From Arthrobacter sp. SW1 (GTDB taxonomy: Bacteria; Actinomycetota; Actinomycetes; Actinomycetales; Micrococcaceae): a DNA stretch of 64,000 nt. Each line of letters starts with the position of its first letter. The stretch's first letter is position 1. The stretch is from assembly GCF_001766675.1 (NCBI RefSeq), contig NZ_MJLT01000023.1, positions 1 through 64,000 on the forward strand, given 5' to 3'. The notes under the pieces were generated by a model. The model worked only from the letters and a program-made list of their open reading frames with translations. It was not told where the DNA came from and searched no databases. The translations under genes and the position numbers were made by a program. This document shows positions 38,877-53,175 of the stretch, one piece after another.

Positions 38877-40133
38877 TCAGGCCGTGACGGCCGCGCGCAA
38901 TGCAGGAACATCGGCAAGCTGCCGGAGCTCGTCCGCCTGGTGCTGGTAAACGTCGCGGCCGCTCAGGATGCGCTGGCGTGTGCAGGCCAGGGCCGTGGCA
39001 GCTTTGACGAAACGCCGCATCGCGTCTTCGCGGCCGAGTCCCCGCGCCCAGCGCACAGCCTGGCGCCGGCCCCGCGCGGTGGCCAGCATGTCCACCTCCA
39101 CCGGGCTGAACCATCCGGCACGTGCGTACTCCAGGAGGCGCTGGCGGGTCAGTTTGCTCTCGGCGACCCGGAGCAGGATGATCCCGACGACGGCGACAAG
39201 GAAGATGGGTACCTGTACCAGGACGTACTGGACCAGGAAGTCGGCGCCCATGCTGTTCCAGCGGTTGTGCAGGAACATGGCCGGCAGCAGGCCGACGAAG
39301 AAGGCCAGCACCGAATACCCGGAATGCCATTTGCGCGCGGCAAAGCCCATGATGAGGCCCGTGGTTCCCGTGAAGATGGCATGGGCGAACGGGGACATGA
39401 TGCCGCGCAGGATGAAAATGCGCACCAGGTCGGTCCCGGGATCCGTGGACTCCGCAATTTCCCGGCCGAAGTAGAGGATGTTTTCCGTGAAGGCGAACCC
39501 GCCGGCAATGGTGAACGCGAACACCACGCCGTCCACCGGCCCGTCAAAATACTTACGGGCCACGAGGAGCAGGAGCAGCAGGCCCAGGGACTTGGTGAAC
39601 TCTTCCACGATGGGAGCTTCGACGGTGGCCATGAAGAAGCGGAAGTCCGCCTCGCTGCTCCGTGGCGCGGCGAGGGCGAACAGGGGCTGGATCAGCAGCG
39701 TGCCGGCGATCGAGACGGCGGCGCCCCAGGTAAAGGCGAAGACCAGGAGCCGCTTGGGCTCGGGCTCCCAGCGGTCGATGAAGTAGACAGTGAGCAGCAC
39801 CGCGGACAAAGGAAGCAGCGACGCGATGAACCCGATCGCGAAGCCCGCGACTCCGGTGTTTCCCAGGAGGAACGGTACAACCATCAGGAGGCTGGCGAAG
39901 GCCAGGACGCCGCCCGTGATCAGCAGCGCGAGCAGCCCCGAACCGCCCCTGCGCTGCGGCGCCGGCAGCGCGGGAAGCCAAGGTTGGGCGGGCATGGCGG
40001 AAGGATTGCCGGGGGCGGGCCGGTAGTTCCCCGGATCGATGCGGCCGAACCAAGTGGGATTCGCGCCTGCGTCCATGAGCGTACGGGGATCCGGTTGCGG
40101 GCCGCCGTAGTGCCCCGGATGGTTCATCGTCAT
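38877..40133 (-). CDS. PrsW family intramembrane metalloprotease
   Basis: A 418-residue membrane protein with a Pro/Gly-rich cytosolic head (about 65 residues) and eight or so hydrophobic helices. The PrsW signature is the EExxK motif in EAPIVEEFTKSLGL, with later conserved residues in FAFTENILYF, HAIFTGTTGLIMG and FLHNRWN. In Bacillus, PrsW cuts the anti-sigma factor RsiW; no anti-sigma gene is next to this one, so the target is unknown. The soluble C-terminus (about 330-418) is Arg-rich and helical. The ATG at 40133 was chosen as the family start; a GTG two codons earlier is possible. Confidence 0.85.
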   Translation of the reverse strand: MTMNHPGHYGGPQPDPRTLMDAGANPTWFGRIDPGNYRPAPGNPSAMPAQPWLPALPAPQRRGGSGLLALLITGGVLAFASLLMVVPFLLGNTGVAGFAIGFIASLLPLSAVLLTVYFIDRWEPEPKRLLVFAFTWGAAVSIAGTLLIQPLFALAAPRSSEADFRFFMATVEAPIVEEFTKSLGLLLLLLVARKYFDGPVDGVVFAFTIAGGFAFTENILYFGREIAESTDPGTDLVRIFILRGIMSPFAHAIFTGTTGLIMGFAARKWHSGYSVLAFFVGLLPAMFLHNRWNSMGADFLVQYVLVQVPIFLVAVVGIILLRVAESKLTRQRLLEYARAGWFSPVEVDMLATARGRRQAVRWARGLGREDAMRRFVKAATALACTRQRILSGRDVYQHQADELRQLADVPALRAAVTA

Positions 40134-40226
40134 GGGCACGAGCCTATGTGCAGCGGCGCCCGCGCCAAAGCAGGACCCGCGCGGCCGCCCCGGGCGCTGT
40201 GAGCGAAAACTCACGGACGGCCGCTT

Positions 40227-40255
40227 CACAGCTCCGGCCGGAAGGGGCCGCTGTG
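40227..40255. promoter_or_regulatory. inverted repeat in the prsW-pyrR promoter region
   Basis: CACAGC (40227-40232) pairs with GCTGTG (40250-40255), with GGCC/GGCC inside. It lies between the divergent genes, just before TAGCTT (40257-40262), a candidate -10 box for pyrR. Regulator site or chance hairpin; not decided. Confidence 0.3.
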
Positions 40256-40289
40256 GTAGCTTTGGAGGGCAAATGTTCCTTTTTTAATT

Positions 40290-40316
40290 CCGTCCTGTGA
40301 GGCGGGGAAAGGGGAG
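40290..40316 (+). promoter_or_regulatory. PyrR-binding loop in the pyrR leader
   Basis: TCCTGTGAGGC at 40293-40303 matches the known PyrR RNA consensus UCCNGNGAGGY at every position, closed by flanking CCG/CGG. It ends 8 bases before the ribosome-binding sequence GGGGAG (40311-40316) of pyrR. No terminator follows, so the likely mechanism is UMP-dependent block of translation, as described for mycobacterial PyrR, and not attenuation. Confidence 0.75.
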
Positions 40317-40323
40317 ACGAGCG

Positions 40324-40905
40324 ATGACTGATGTCACAGCACCGGTGCCGTCCAGGGTTGTACTCAACCAGGGCGATATCGACCGTGCGCTCACTCGTAT
40401 CGCCCACGAGATCCTCGAGGCCAACAAGGGTTCCCAGGACCTGGTTCTCCTGGGCATCCCGCGCCGCGGCTACCCGCTGGCAGTGCGCCTCGCCAACAAG
40501 ATCGCCGCAGCCGATCCCGCAGTGGATCCCGCCGCGATCGTCGGCCAGCTCGATGTCACGATGTTCCGTGACGACCTCTCCCGCCAGCCGGCCCGGCCCC
40601 CGTACCCCACCCGCCTGCCCAAGTCCGGCATCGACAACAAGGTTGTTGTCCTGATCGACGACGTCCTGTACTCGGGACGCACCATCCGCGCCGCCTTGGA
40701 CGCCATCGTCGATCTCGGACGTCCGCGCATTGTCCGCCTCGCCGTGCTGGTTGACCGCGGCCACCGTGAGCTGCCCATCCGCGCTGACCACGTGGGCAAG
40801 AACCTGCCCACAGCCTCCTCCGAGAAGGTCCGCGTGCACCTTGAGGAACTGGACACCGTGGACGGCGCCCCGGTCAACGAGGTAGTGATCGAGGCCGGCG
40901 CATGA
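40324..40905 (+). CDS. pyrR: pyrimidine operon regulator PyrR / uracil phosphoribosyltransferase
   Basis: A 193-residue PRTase-fold protein that binds pyr leader RNA when UMP or UTP is high, and has weak uracil phosphoribosyltransferase activity. The PRPP loop is [19 protein letters not shown], and [18 protein letters not shown] and [12 protein letters not shown] are typical of the family. The ATG at 40324 (MTDVTAPVP) has GGGGAG 7 bases upstream. It opens the pyrR-pyrB-pyrC-x-carA-carB-pyrF operon and overlaps pyrB by ATGA. Confidence 0.95.
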   Translation: MTDVTAPVPSRVVLNQGDIDRALTRIAHEILEANKGSQDLVLLGIPRRGYPLAVRLANKIAAADPAVDPAAIVGQLDVTMFRDDLSRQPARPPYPTRLPKSGIDNKVVVLIDDVLYSGRTIRAALDAIVDLGRPRIVRLAVLVDRGHRELPIRADHVGKNLPTASSEKVRVHLEELDTVDGAPVNEVVIEAGA

Positions 40906-41906
40906 AACACCTGCTCTCCACCCAGGACCTGAGCGCCGAAGACGCCATCCGCATCCTCGACACCGCCGAGGAAATGGCCGCCGTCAACGAACGCGAAGTC
41001 AAGAAGCTCCCCGCCCTGCGCGGCCGCACCGTGGTGAACCTCTTCTTCGAAGACTCCACCCGCACCCGCATCTCCTTCGAGGCCGCTGCGAAACGCCTTT
41101 CCGCGGACGTCATCAACTTCGCCGCCAAGGGCTCCTCGGTGTCCAAGGGCGAATCCCTCAAGGATACCGCCCAGACCCTCGCCGCGATCGGTGCCGACGC
41201 CGTCGTCATCCGCCACTGGGCGTCGGGCGCACCGCACCGCCTCGCCGCCACCGACTGGATTGACGCCGCAGTGATCAACGCCGGCGACGGCACCCACGAG
41301 CACCCCACCCAGGCGCTGCTGGACTCCTTCACCATGCGCCGCCACTGGGCACGGCTGCACGGAACCGATTCACAGGGCACGGACCTCAGCGGCATGCGCG
41401 TCGCCGTTGTCGGTGACGTCCTGCACTCGCGCGTCGCCCGCTCGAACGTCTGGCTGCTGCAGACCCTCGGTGCGGACGTCACCTTGGTGGCACCGCCCAC
41501 GCTGCTGCCGATCGGCGTCGAACACTGGCCCTGCAAAGTCAGCTACAACCTGGACGAGACGCTGGAAGCCGGCGTGGACTCCATGATGATGCTCAGGGTG
41601 CAGGGCGAACGCATGAACGCCTCGTTCTTCCCGTCCACCCGTGAATATTCCCGCCGCTGGGGCTTCGACGACACCCGCCTGCGGGCCCTCGACGAACTGG
41701 GCCTCAAGGACACCATCATCATGCACCCGGGCCCGATGAACCGCGGCCTGGAAATCTCTTCGGCCGCTGCGGACTCGCCGCGCTCGACGGTCCTGGACCA
41801 GGTGCGCAACGGTGTGTCCGTCCGTATGGCCGCCCTCTACCTGCTGCTCTCCGGAGACACCCGCGAAGCAGTCCCCGCAACCACGCAATCCAAGGAGAGC
41901 AACTGA
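40902..41906 (+). CDS. pyrB: aspartate carbamoyltransferase catalytic subunit
   Basis: A 334-residue enzyme that joins carbamoyl phosphate and aspartate in the first committed step of UMP synthesis. The carbamoyl-phosphate site [13 protein letters not shown], the [11 protein letters not shown] loop, [16 protein letters not shown] and the aspartate loop region [10 protein letters not shown] are present. There is no pyrI regulatory subunit gene, as usual outside enterobacteria. Stop overlaps pyrC by one base (TGATG). Confidence 0.96.
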   Translation: MKHLLSTQDLSAEDAIRILDTAEEMAAVNEREVKKLPALRGRTVVNLFFEDSTRTRISFEAAAKRLSADVINFAAKGSSVSKGESLKDTAQTLAAIGADAVVIRHWASGAPHRLAATDWIDAAVINAGDGTHEHPTQALLDSFTMRRHWARLHGTDSQGTDLSGMRVAVVGDVLHSRVARSNVWLLQTLGADVTLVAPPTLLPIGVEHWPCKVSYNLDETLEAGVDSMMMLRVQGERMNASFFPSTREYSRRWGFDDTRLRALDELGLKDTIIMHPGPMNRGLEISSAAADSPRSTVLDQVRNGVSVRMAALYLLLSGDTREAVPATTQSKESN

Positions 41907-43243
41907 TGGCAGAGAACTCGTACCTGATCCGCGGCGCTGCCATCCTCGGCGCAGACGCCGAAGACCTGCTCATCCGTGACGGCGTGATCGCTGCCCGCGG
42001 CAAGGACCTCGACGCTGGCGATGCCACGGTCATCGAGGCCGCGGGGCTCATCGCCCTGCCCGGCATGGTGGACATCCACACCCACCTGCGCGAACCGGGC
42101 CGCGAAGACGCCGAAACTGTCGAAACCGGCACCCGCGCAGCTGCCCTCGGCGGCTACACCGCCGTGCACGCCATGGCCAACAGCAACCCCGTGGCGGACA
42201 CCGCCGGCGTCGTCGAACAGGTGCACAGCCTGGGCCGCGCCTCCGGCTGGGTGGACGTCCGCCCCGTGGGTGCGGTCACCGTGGGCCTGGCCGGCGAGCA
42301 GCTCGCCGAACTCGGCGCCATGGCAGACTCCCGCGCCCGGGTCCGGGTCTTCTCCGACGACGGAATCTGCGTCCACGACCCTGTGCTGATGCGCCGTGCG
42401 CTCGAGTACGTCAAGGCGTTCGACGGCGTCGTGGCCCAGCACGCGCAGGAACCGCGCCTCACCGCCGGGGCCCAGATGAACGAAGGCGCGGTGTCCGCGG
42501 TGCTCGGCCTGGGCGGTTGGCCCGCCGTGGCCGAGGAGAGCATCATCGCCCGCGATGTGCTGCTCGCCCAGCATGTCGGTTCGCGCCTGCATGTCTGCCA
42601 TGTGTCCACCGCAGGCTCGGTGGAGATCATCCGCTGGGCCAAGTCCCGCGGCATCAACGTCACCGCCGAGGTCACTCCGCACCACCTGCTGCTCACCGAC
42701 GAACTGGTCCGCAGCTACGACCCCGTCTACAAGGTGAACCCGCCGCTGCGTACCGCGGAAGACGTCCAGGCCCTCCGTGAAGCCCTCGCCGACGGCACCA
42801 TCGACGTCATCGGAACCGACCACGCGCCGCACCCCAGCGAGCACAAGGAATGCGAGTGGGCGCAGGCAGCCATGGGCATGACCGGCCTGGAAACCGCGCT
42901 GTCCGTGGTGCAGGAAACCATGATCGAAACCGGCCTCATGAGCTGGGCCGACTTCGCCCGCGTCACCTCCACCGTGCCGGCCCGCATCGGTCGCGTGGAG
43001 GACCAGGGCCGGCCGCTTGAAGCCGGTGAGCCCGCCAACATCATCCTTGTCGATCCCGCCGCCCGCTGGACGGTGGACCCCTACAAGATGGCGACCATGG
43101 GCCGGAACTCGCCGTTCAAGGGCAAGGAACTGCCGGGCGCGGTCATCGCCACCTTCTTCAAGGGCCACCCCACGGTGCTTGAAGGCAAGCTGAACGAACC
43201 CTACCGCCACCCGGAGACCGCAGCCGCGGTCAGCGGGAACTGA
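41906..43243 (+). CDS. pyrC: dihydroorotase
   Basis: A 445-residue class I amidohydrolase closing carbamoyl-aspartate to dihydroorotate. Metal ligands sit in VDIHTHLREPG, the bridging region around FDGVVAQHAQEP, HVCHVSTAGSVEII and the catalytic GTDHAPH. ATG start in a TGATG overlap with pyrB, and its own stop overlaps the next gene the same way, so all three are translationally coupled. Confidence 0.96.
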   Translation: MAENSYLIRGAAILGADAEDLLIRDGVIAARGKDLDAGDATVIEAAGLIALPGMVDIHTHLREPGREDAETVETGTRAAALGGYTAVHAMANSNPVADTAGVVEQVHSLGRASGWVDVRPVGAVTVGLAGEQLAELGAMADSRARVRVFSDDGICVHDPVLMRRALEYVKAFDGVVAQHAQEPRLTAGAQMNEGAVSAVLGLGGWPAVAEESIIARDVLLAQHVGSRLHVCHVSTAGSVEIIRWAKSRGINVTAEVTPHHLLLTDELVRSYDPVYKVNPPLRTAEDVQALREALADGTIDVIGTDHAPHPSEHKECEWAQAAMGMTGLETALSVVQETMIETGLMSWADFARVTSTVPARIGRVEDQGRPLEAGEPANIILVDPAARWTVDPYKMATMGRNSPFKGKELPGAVIATFFKGHPTVLEGKLNEPYRHPETAAAVSGN

Positions 43244-43761
43244 TGAACGAGCTCGCCTCCCTGCTGCTGGTCGTGGCGCTGTGCGCCGTGGCCTTCGCGC
43301 TCATCGCGCTCGGCTGGCGCTCCCGCCTCCGGCGGCAGGCCGGCGTCGGGCAGCCAGCGGAGGTTCCGGCGCAGCTCGGTGCCGCCGCCGTCGCCGTCGA
43401 AGGCCAGTATGTGGCCACCACGACGGCGGGGGACTGGCTGGACCGGATCGCCGTCCACGGGCTGGGCTTCCGCGGCAACGCGGAAGCCAGCGTGCACCCG
43501 GAAGGCGTGCTGTTCGACCGCGACGGCTTCCCGCCGCTGTTCGTGCCGCGCGAGGCCCTGCTGGCCCAGCGCCAGGACAGCGGCATGGCCGGCAAGTTCG
43601 TCGAAAAGGACGGGCTCGTGGTCATCAGCTGGACGCTCGGCGGGACCGCCGTCGACACCGGCTTCCGTACGCGCCACGCCGCAGACAAGCAGCCGTTCAT
43701 CAGCGCACTCCAAGAATTGATCTCCGCAAACCCCCAGGCACAAGCCGATAGTGGAAAGTAA
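43243..43761 (+). CDS. single-pass membrane protein of the pyr operon (PH-like domain), function unknown
   Basis: A 172-residue protein with one N-terminal transmembrane helix (about residues 4-24, [19 protein letters not shown]), a basic stop-transfer (WRSRLRRQ) and a compact beta-rich domain (about 50-160, [22 protein letters not shown]...[16 protein letters not shown]) that looks like a bacterial PH-type fold. In M. tuberculosis a membrane protein gene (Rv1382) has the same place between pyrC and carA, so this position is conserved. No enzyme motif is visible. One-base overlap with pyrC; stop 4 bases before carA. A link to pyrimidine synthesis is suggested by position only. Confidence 0.8.
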   Translation: MNELASLLLVVALCAVAFALIALGWRSRLRRQAGVGQPAEVPAQLGAAAVAVEGQYVATTTAGDWLDRIAVHGLGFRGNAEASVHPEGVLFDRDGFPPLFVPREALLAQRQDSGMAGKFVEKDGLVVISWTLGGTAVDTGFRTRHAADKQPFISALQELISANPQAQADSGK

Positions 43762-43765
43762 GACA

Positions 43766-45000
43766 GTGACGGACAACAACGCAGCGAACAACCAGAACGA
43801 CGTTGACGCCAGCACAAGCACCTCACCCGCGGTGCTGGTCCTCGAAGACGGCCGCGTGTTCCGCGGCCGCAGCTACGGCGCCACGGGCACTGCCCTGGGC
43901 GAAGCCGTGTTTGCCACCGGCATGACCGGGTACCAGGAAACCATCACCGACCCCTCCTACGCCCGCCAGCTGGTGGTGCAGACCGCACCGCACATCGGCA
44001 ACACCGGCGTGAACCGCGAGGACGCCGAGTCCCGCAAGATCTGGGTGGCCGGCTACATCGTCCGCGACGCCGCCCGCCGCCCGTCCAACTGGCGCTCCGA
44101 ACGCAGCCTGGACGATGAGCTGGTGGAACAGGGCATCGTGGGCATCCAGGGCGTGGACACCCGTGCCATCACCCGCCACTTGCGCGAAAACAAGACCATG
44201 CGCGCCGGCATCTTCTCCGGTGACGCCGCCAAGGCTCCGGAAAGCGAACTCCTCGCCACCGTCCAGTCCAGCGCACCGATGGAAGGCGCCCGCCTGGCCG
44301 AAGAGGTCAGCATCGACGAAGCCTACGTCGTGGAGCCCAAGGACCACGGCTGGGAGGGCGAAGCCCGCTTCAGCATCGCCGCCATCGACCTCGGCATCAA
44401 GGCCATGACGCCGGTCCGCTTCGCCGAACGCGGCGTGCGCGTCCACGTCCTGCCGGCCACCGCCACCCTTGAGGACGTCAAGGCCGTTAACCCGGATGGC
44501 TTCTTCATGTCCAACGGCCCGGGCGACCCCGCGACGGCGGACGCCCAGGTTTCGCTGCTGCGCTCGGTCCTGGATGAGAAGCTGCCGTACTTCGGCATCT
44601 GCTTCGGCAACCAGATCCTCGGCCGTGCACTCGGCTTCGGCACCTACAAGCTCAAGTACGGCCACCGCGGCATCAACCAGCCCGTGATGGACCGCCGCAC
44701 CGGCAAGGTGGAAATCACCTCGCAGAACCACGGCTTCGCCGTCGACGCCCCCATGGAAGGCGCCACCACGGCACCGGAGGAACGCTACGGCCGCGTGGAA
44801 GTCAGCCACGTCAGCCTCAACGACAACGTGGTGGAGGGCCTGTCCTGCCTGGACATCCCGGCCTTCTCGGTCCAGTACCACCCCGAAGCCGCCGCCGGCC
44901 CGCACGACGCCGCCTACCTTTTTGACCGCTTCATCGAGCTGATGGACAGCACCAAGAACATGGACAGCAAGAACTCCGCGAAGAACGAGGACAACAAGTA

Positions 45001-45001
<1 letters not shown>
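43766..45001 (+). CDS. carA: carbamoyl-phosphate synthase small (glutaminase) subunit
   Basis: A 411-residue glutaminase that feeds ammonia to CarB. The N-terminal domain ([30 protein letters not shown]) is followed by a class I amidotransferase with SNGPGDP, nucleophile cysteine in [12 protein letters not shown] and the His/Glu pair in [10 protein letters not shown]. The GTG at 43766 was taken because GGAAAG lies 9 bases upstream; an in-frame GTG at 43751 has no ribosome site. The acidic/Asn-Lys tail ([17 protein letters not shown]) is not conserved. Stop overlaps the carB ATG (TAATG). Confidence 0.95.
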
Positions 45002-48301
<3,300 letters not shown>

Positions 48302-48309
<8 letters not shown>

Positions 48310-49180
48310 GTCGCTCGAAGAACAGGGCACCGCCGTGGAAACCGGGGGCCGCGAGGCTTTCGGTTCCCGCCTGGCGGCCGCCATGGCGGACCGCGGTCCG
48401 CTGTGCGTGGGAATTGATCCGCACCCGGGCCTGCTGGCCGACTGGGGACTGAACGACGACGTCGCCGGCCTGGAGCGTTTCTCGCTCACCGTCGTCGAGG
48501 CGGTCGCTTCCCTCGCTGCCGCGGTCAAGCCGCAGGTGGCGCTGTACGAGCGCCACGGCTCCACCGGCATGGCCGTGCTGGAACGGACCCTTGCTGCGGC
48601 GGCGGACGCCGGCGTGCTGAGCATTGCCGACGCGAAGCGTGGTGACATCGGCTCCACGATGGCCGCGTATGCGGACGCCTGGCTGCGCGACGGCTCGGCA
48701 CTGGCCGCTGACTCCGTGACCCTGAGCCCGTACCTCGGCTTCGAGTCGCTGCGCCCGGCCTTGGACCTGGCGGCCGAGTACGGCCGCGGTGTGTTCGTCC
48801 TCGCGCTGACCTCCAACCCCGAAGGCAAGTCGGTCCAGCACGTTGGCGGCGCCGAATCGGTGGCCAAGCGGATCGTGTCGGCCGCGGCCGCTGAAAACGG
48901 CCGCTACGGCGGCGCCCTGGGTTCGGTGGGCCTGGTGGTCGGTGCGACGATCGGCAGCGCCCTGGAAGACCTGGGCCTCGACCTGAACGCCGTCAACGGG
49001 CCGTTGCTGGCTCCGGGACTCGGCGCGCAGGGTGCCACCGCAGCGGATCTGCGCAGCACCTTCGGCGCCGCGTACCCCGCCGTCCTGGCAACCTCCAGCC
49101 GGGGAATCCTGGCTGCCGGCCCCGGCGTCGCGGGTCTCCGCGCTGCCACCGAGGAGACCCGGGACGGCCTGCTGGCCTGA
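48302..49180 (+). CDS. pyrF: orotidine 5'-phosphate decarboxylase
   Basis: A 292-residue enzyme making UMP from OMP, of the longer type 2 family used by mycobacteria. The catalytic Lys-x-x-Asp motif is in [22 protein letters not shown] (two overlapping parts); [17 protein letters not shown] opens the barrel and GLVVGATIG and [10 protein letters not shown] close it. The ATG at 48302 (MPESLEEQG) lies inside the carB end, so translation is coupled. pyrD and pyrE, needed for the two steps before it, are not in the operon. A strong terminator follows. Confidence 0.94.
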
Positions 49181-49221
49181 TCCCCGGGGCCGGGCGAAGA
49201 ACCGTCCGCACGCTTTTCTCC

Positions 49222-49261
49222 GCGGAGCCGGTACCTGCCTGATGGCGGGTACCGGCTCCGC
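49222..49261 (+). terminator. intrinsic terminator of the pyr operon
   Basis: An 18-bp stem with one G-U pair (49222-49239 with 49244-49261) and a TGAT loop, 41 bases after pyrF. It separates the pyr operon from mihF. Confidence 0.85.
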
Positions 49262-49349
49262 ATTGCGTTCACTGTGCGGATGGTTGTAGCTTCGGGATCA
49301 AACCACTGGGCTGCAGGCAAAGTGGTGAACATACATGGGGAGAAAATCA

Positions 49350-49676
49350 GTGGCGCTGAAGGCTTTGTCAGCACAGGAACGCAGCGATGCTTTGGCCAAG
49401 GCGGCCCAGGCGAGGGCACACCGGGCCCAGGCCAAGGAACGCCTCCGGAAAGGCGAACTGGGCATTGCGGAACTTATCGACCGTGCGGCCGGGGATGAAG
49501 CCCTGGCCCGGATGCGGGTGGCCGAACTGCTTGAAGCCGTCCCGGGAATCGGGCCGGTCAGGGCGACGGCCATCATGGAGCAGATCGGGATCGCGGCCTC
49601 CCGCCGGCTGCGGGGCCTTGGCGTCCACCAGTCGCGGGCGCTGATAGATTTTATGGAAGACAAACATGGCGTCTAG
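49350..49676 (+). CDS. mihF: integration host factor, actinobacterial type (mIHF)
   Basis: A 108-residue basic nucleoid-associated protein of the actinobacterial mIHF/sIHF family, unrelated in fold to enterobacterial IHF. The helical N-terminus (VALKALSAQERSDALAKAAQ) leads to a helix-two-turn-helix DNA-binding part (VAELLEAVPGIGPVRATAIM, then IGIAASRRLRGLGVHQSRALI). The GTG at 49350 aligns with the mycobacterial start VALPQL and has GGGAGA upstream; an ATG five codons earlier is less likely. A promoter-like TTGCGT...TAGCTT pair with an 18-base gap lies at 49263-49292. It precedes gmk, as in other Actinobacteria. Confidence 0.93.
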   Translation: MALKALSAQERSDALAKAAQARAHRAQAKERLRKGELGIAELIDRAAGDEALARMRVAELLEAVPGIGPVRATAIMEQIGIAASRRLRGLGVHQSRALIDFMEDKHGV

Positions 49677-49697
49677 CGCCCCACCCCAAAGGACCAA

Positions 49698-50270
49698 GTG
49701 AGCAAGAAACCGGGACTGACCGTCCTCGCAGGCCCCACCGCCGTGGGCAAGGGAACCGTATCCACCTACATCCGCGACAACTACCCGGAAGTCTGGCTGT
49801 CGGTCTCCGCCACAACCAGGGCACCGCGCCCGGGCGAAAAGGAAGGCGTCCACTACTTCTTCAAGTCCGCCGAAGAATTCGACGCACTTGTTGCCGACGG
49901 CCAGCTCCTGGAATGGGCCGTGGTGCACGGACAGAACCGCTACGGCACCCTGCGCAGCACCGTCGAAGCCGCGATCGCCGAGGGCAAATCCGTGCTGCTC
50001 GAGATCGACCTCCAAGGTGCGCGCCAGGTCAAGGAAGCCGTTCCGGACGCGAACTTCGTCTTCCTGGCACCGCCGTCGTGGGAGGAAATGGTCCGCCGGC
50101 TGGTGGGCCGCGGCACGGAAACCCCGGAAGAACAGCAGCGCCGCCTGGAAACCGCTAAACTGGAACTTGCCGCTGAGCCGGAGTTCAACCACACCGTCAT
50201 CAACGATGACGTGGAACGCGCAGCGGACGAGCTTGTTTCACTCATGGGGCTTACCCCGCACCAGCGCTAA
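49698..50270 (+). CDS. gmk: guanylate kinase
   Basis: A 190-residue P-loop kinase that turns GMP into GDP. The Walker A loop is [10 protein letters not shown], and the GMP-binding segment [21 protein letters not shown] and [15 protein letters not shown] are typical. GTG start 21 bases after mihF; GGACCA upstream is a weak ribosome site, so coupling to mihF translation is likely. One of the run mihF-gmk-rpoZ-coaBC-metK-priA. Confidence 0.95.
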   Translation: MSKKPGLTVLAGPTAVGKGTVSTYIRDNYPEVWLSVSATTRAPRPGEKEGVHYFFKSAEEFDALVADGQLLEWAVVHGQNRYGTLRSTVEAAIAEGKSVLLEIDLQGARQVKEAVPDANFVFLAPPSWEEMVRRLVGRGTETPEEQQRRLETAKLELAAEPEFNHTVINDDVERAADELVSLMGLTPHQR

Positions 50271-50309
50271 GCGCCGGGAATTGTCAGCCCGCTAGAATTT
50301 GGAGAATTC

Positions 50310-50570
50310 GTGTCCACGAACCTTGAAGGCATCATCAACCCGCCGATCGACTCGCTGCTTGAGGCTGCCGATTCCAAGTACGGCCTGGTGATCTTCGGCG
50401 CCAAGCGTGCACGCCAGATCAACGCCTACTACGCCCAGCTGCACGAGGGCCTCTTCGAGTACGTCGGCCCGCTGGTCGACACCAAGCTGAACGAGAAGTC
50501 CCTCTCCATCGCACTGCGCGAGATCAACGAGGGCCTGCTGGTTTCCACGCCGATCGAATCGGCCGAGTAA
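50310..50570 (+). CDS. rpoZ: DNA-directed RNA polymerase omega subunit
   Basis: An 86-residue omega subunit that stabilises beta-prime during polymerase assembly. The core is [35 protein letters not shown] (in parts), followed by [19 protein letters not shown] start after TTTGGAGAA. Length is normal for Actinobacteria. It lies between gmk and coaBC, as in many bacteria. Confidence 0.95.
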   Translation: MSTNLEGIINPPIDSLLEAADSKYGLVIFGAKRARQINAYYAQLHEGLFEYVGPLVDTKLNEKSLSIALREINEGLLVSTPIESAE

Positions 50571-50597
50571 GCAGCTCAGCCTGTAGACGGGGGCCAC

Positions 50598-51860
50598 GTG
50601 CGCATTATCCTCGGAGTCGGGGGAGGGATCGCAGCCTACAAGGTTGCATCGCTCCTCCGGCTTTTTACTGAAGCCGGACACGACGTCACGGTCATCCCAA
50701 CCGAAGCGGCAACCCGTTTCGTGGGAACAGCCACCTGGGAGGCGCTCTCGGGAAAGCCCGTGAGCAACAGCGTGTTCGACGACGTCGAGAAGGTCAACCA
50801 CGTGCGCCTCGGCCATGACGCCGAGCTTGTCGTCGTGGCACCCGCCACGGCGGACCTCCTCGCCAAGGCCGCCTCGGGGCTCGCCGCGGATCTGCTCGGC
50901 AACACCCTGCTGATGGCGCACTGCCCGGTGCTGTTCGCCCCGGCGATGCACAGCGAGATGTGGCAGCACCCGGCCACCCGCGCCAACGTCGAGACCCTGC
51001 GCAGCCGCGGCGCCACCGTCCTGGAGCCCGCCGTCGGGCGTTTGACCGGCGCCGACTCCGGCCCGGGCCGCCTGCCCGAGCCTGAAGCGATCTTCGAAGC
51101 GGCTGTCGCGCTTGCCGGTGCCGGCAACGCCGTTTCCGGCGCTGCGTCCGGAGCGGGCGACGACGCCAAGCCCCTCGCCGGGCGCACCGTCACCATTTCC
51201 GCCGGCGGCACCCGCGAAGCCCTCGATCCGGTGCGCTTCTTGGGGAACCGCTCCTCCGGCAAGCAGGGCGTGGCCCTCGCCCGCGCGGCGCTGGATGCCG
51301 GCGCCCGGGTGACGTTCCTCGCAGCGCACATGGACGTCGAGCCGCCCGCCGGCGTCGAGCTTGTCCGCGTTGAATCCGCCCTGGAACTGCGTGAGGCGGC
51401 ACTGGCCGCAGCGCCGACTTCCGACGTCATCATCATGGCCGCAGCGGTTGCCGACTTCCGGCCGGCCGAAGTGTCCGACACCAAGATCAAGAAGAAGGAC
51501 GACGAGGACGCGCCGCTCGTCCGCCTGGTGCGGAACCCGGACATCCTGCACGAACTCGTCCAGGCGCGCAACGCCTCCGGCGGGAACCAGCTGATCGTCG
51601 GCTTCGCCGCGGAAACGGGCGACGCCGACGGTGATGTCCTGGAACACGCGCAGGCCAAGCTCGCCCGCAAGGGCTGCGAGCTCCTGGTGGTCAACCAGGT
51701 CGGGGTCGGCCGGGTTTTCGGCCAGGACGAAACCTCCGTGGTGATCCTCGCCGCCGACGGAACCGGCCCCCAGTCCGCCTCCGGCTCGAAGGCCGACGTC
51801 GCGGCCGCCGTCGTGGACCGGATCGCCGCAGAACTGGCGCGCGTCGCGCCCGCCGGCTGA
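50598..51860 (+). CDS. coaBC: bifunctional phosphopantothenoylcysteine decarboxylase / phosphopantothenate-cysteine ligase
   Basis: A 420-residue flavoprotein carrying out two steps of coenzyme A synthesis. The N-terminal CoaC half (1 to about 190) begins RIILGVGGGIAAYKVASLLR and contains FAPAMHSEMW with the catalytic-site methionine; the C-terminal CoaB half starts at TVTISAGGTREALDPVRFLGN and shows SSGKQGVALARAA, IMAAAVADFRP and IKKKDDE. A short Gly/Ala linker (about 168-185) joins the halves. GTG start. 88 bases separate it from metK. Confidence 0.95.
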   Translation: MRIILGVGGGIAAYKVASLLRLFTEAGHDVTVIPTEAATRFVGTATWEALSGKPVSNSVFDDVEKVNHVRLGHDAELVVVAPATADLLAKAASGLAADLLGNTLLMAHCPVLFAPAMHSEMWQHPATRANVETLRSRGATVLEPAVGRLTGADSGPGRLPEPEAIFEAAVALAGAGNAVSGAASGAGDDAKPLAGRTVTISAGGTREALDPVRFLGNRSSGKQGVALARAALDAGARVTFLAAHMDVEPPAGVELVRVESALELREAALAAAPTSDVIIMAAAVADFRPAEVSDTKIKKKDDEDAPLVRLVRNPDILHELVQARNASGGNQLIVGFAAETGDADGDVLEHAQAKLARKGCELLVVNQVGVGRVFGQDETSVVILAADGTGPQSASGSKADVAAAVVDRIAAELARVAPAG

Positions 51861-51948
51861 CGCCGCACGCGGCCGGACAGCACTGAGTTTTCTTAGCAAG
51901 GGGACACACGGCGGCAGCCGGTTTCCCCCGACCAAGTAAGGTAGTCAC

Positions 51949-53175
<1,227 letters not shown>

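Noticed and set aside
40278..40290. Intrinsic terminator (attenuator) in the pyrR leader from the T-run
   Set aside because: The T-run at 40278-40285 is 22 bases from the nearest stem (40227-40255), so the two cannot form a terminator.
51861..51948. SAM riboswitch ahead of metK
   Set aside because: The 88-base spacer is too short for SAM-I and shows none of the conserved junction or kink-turn sequences.
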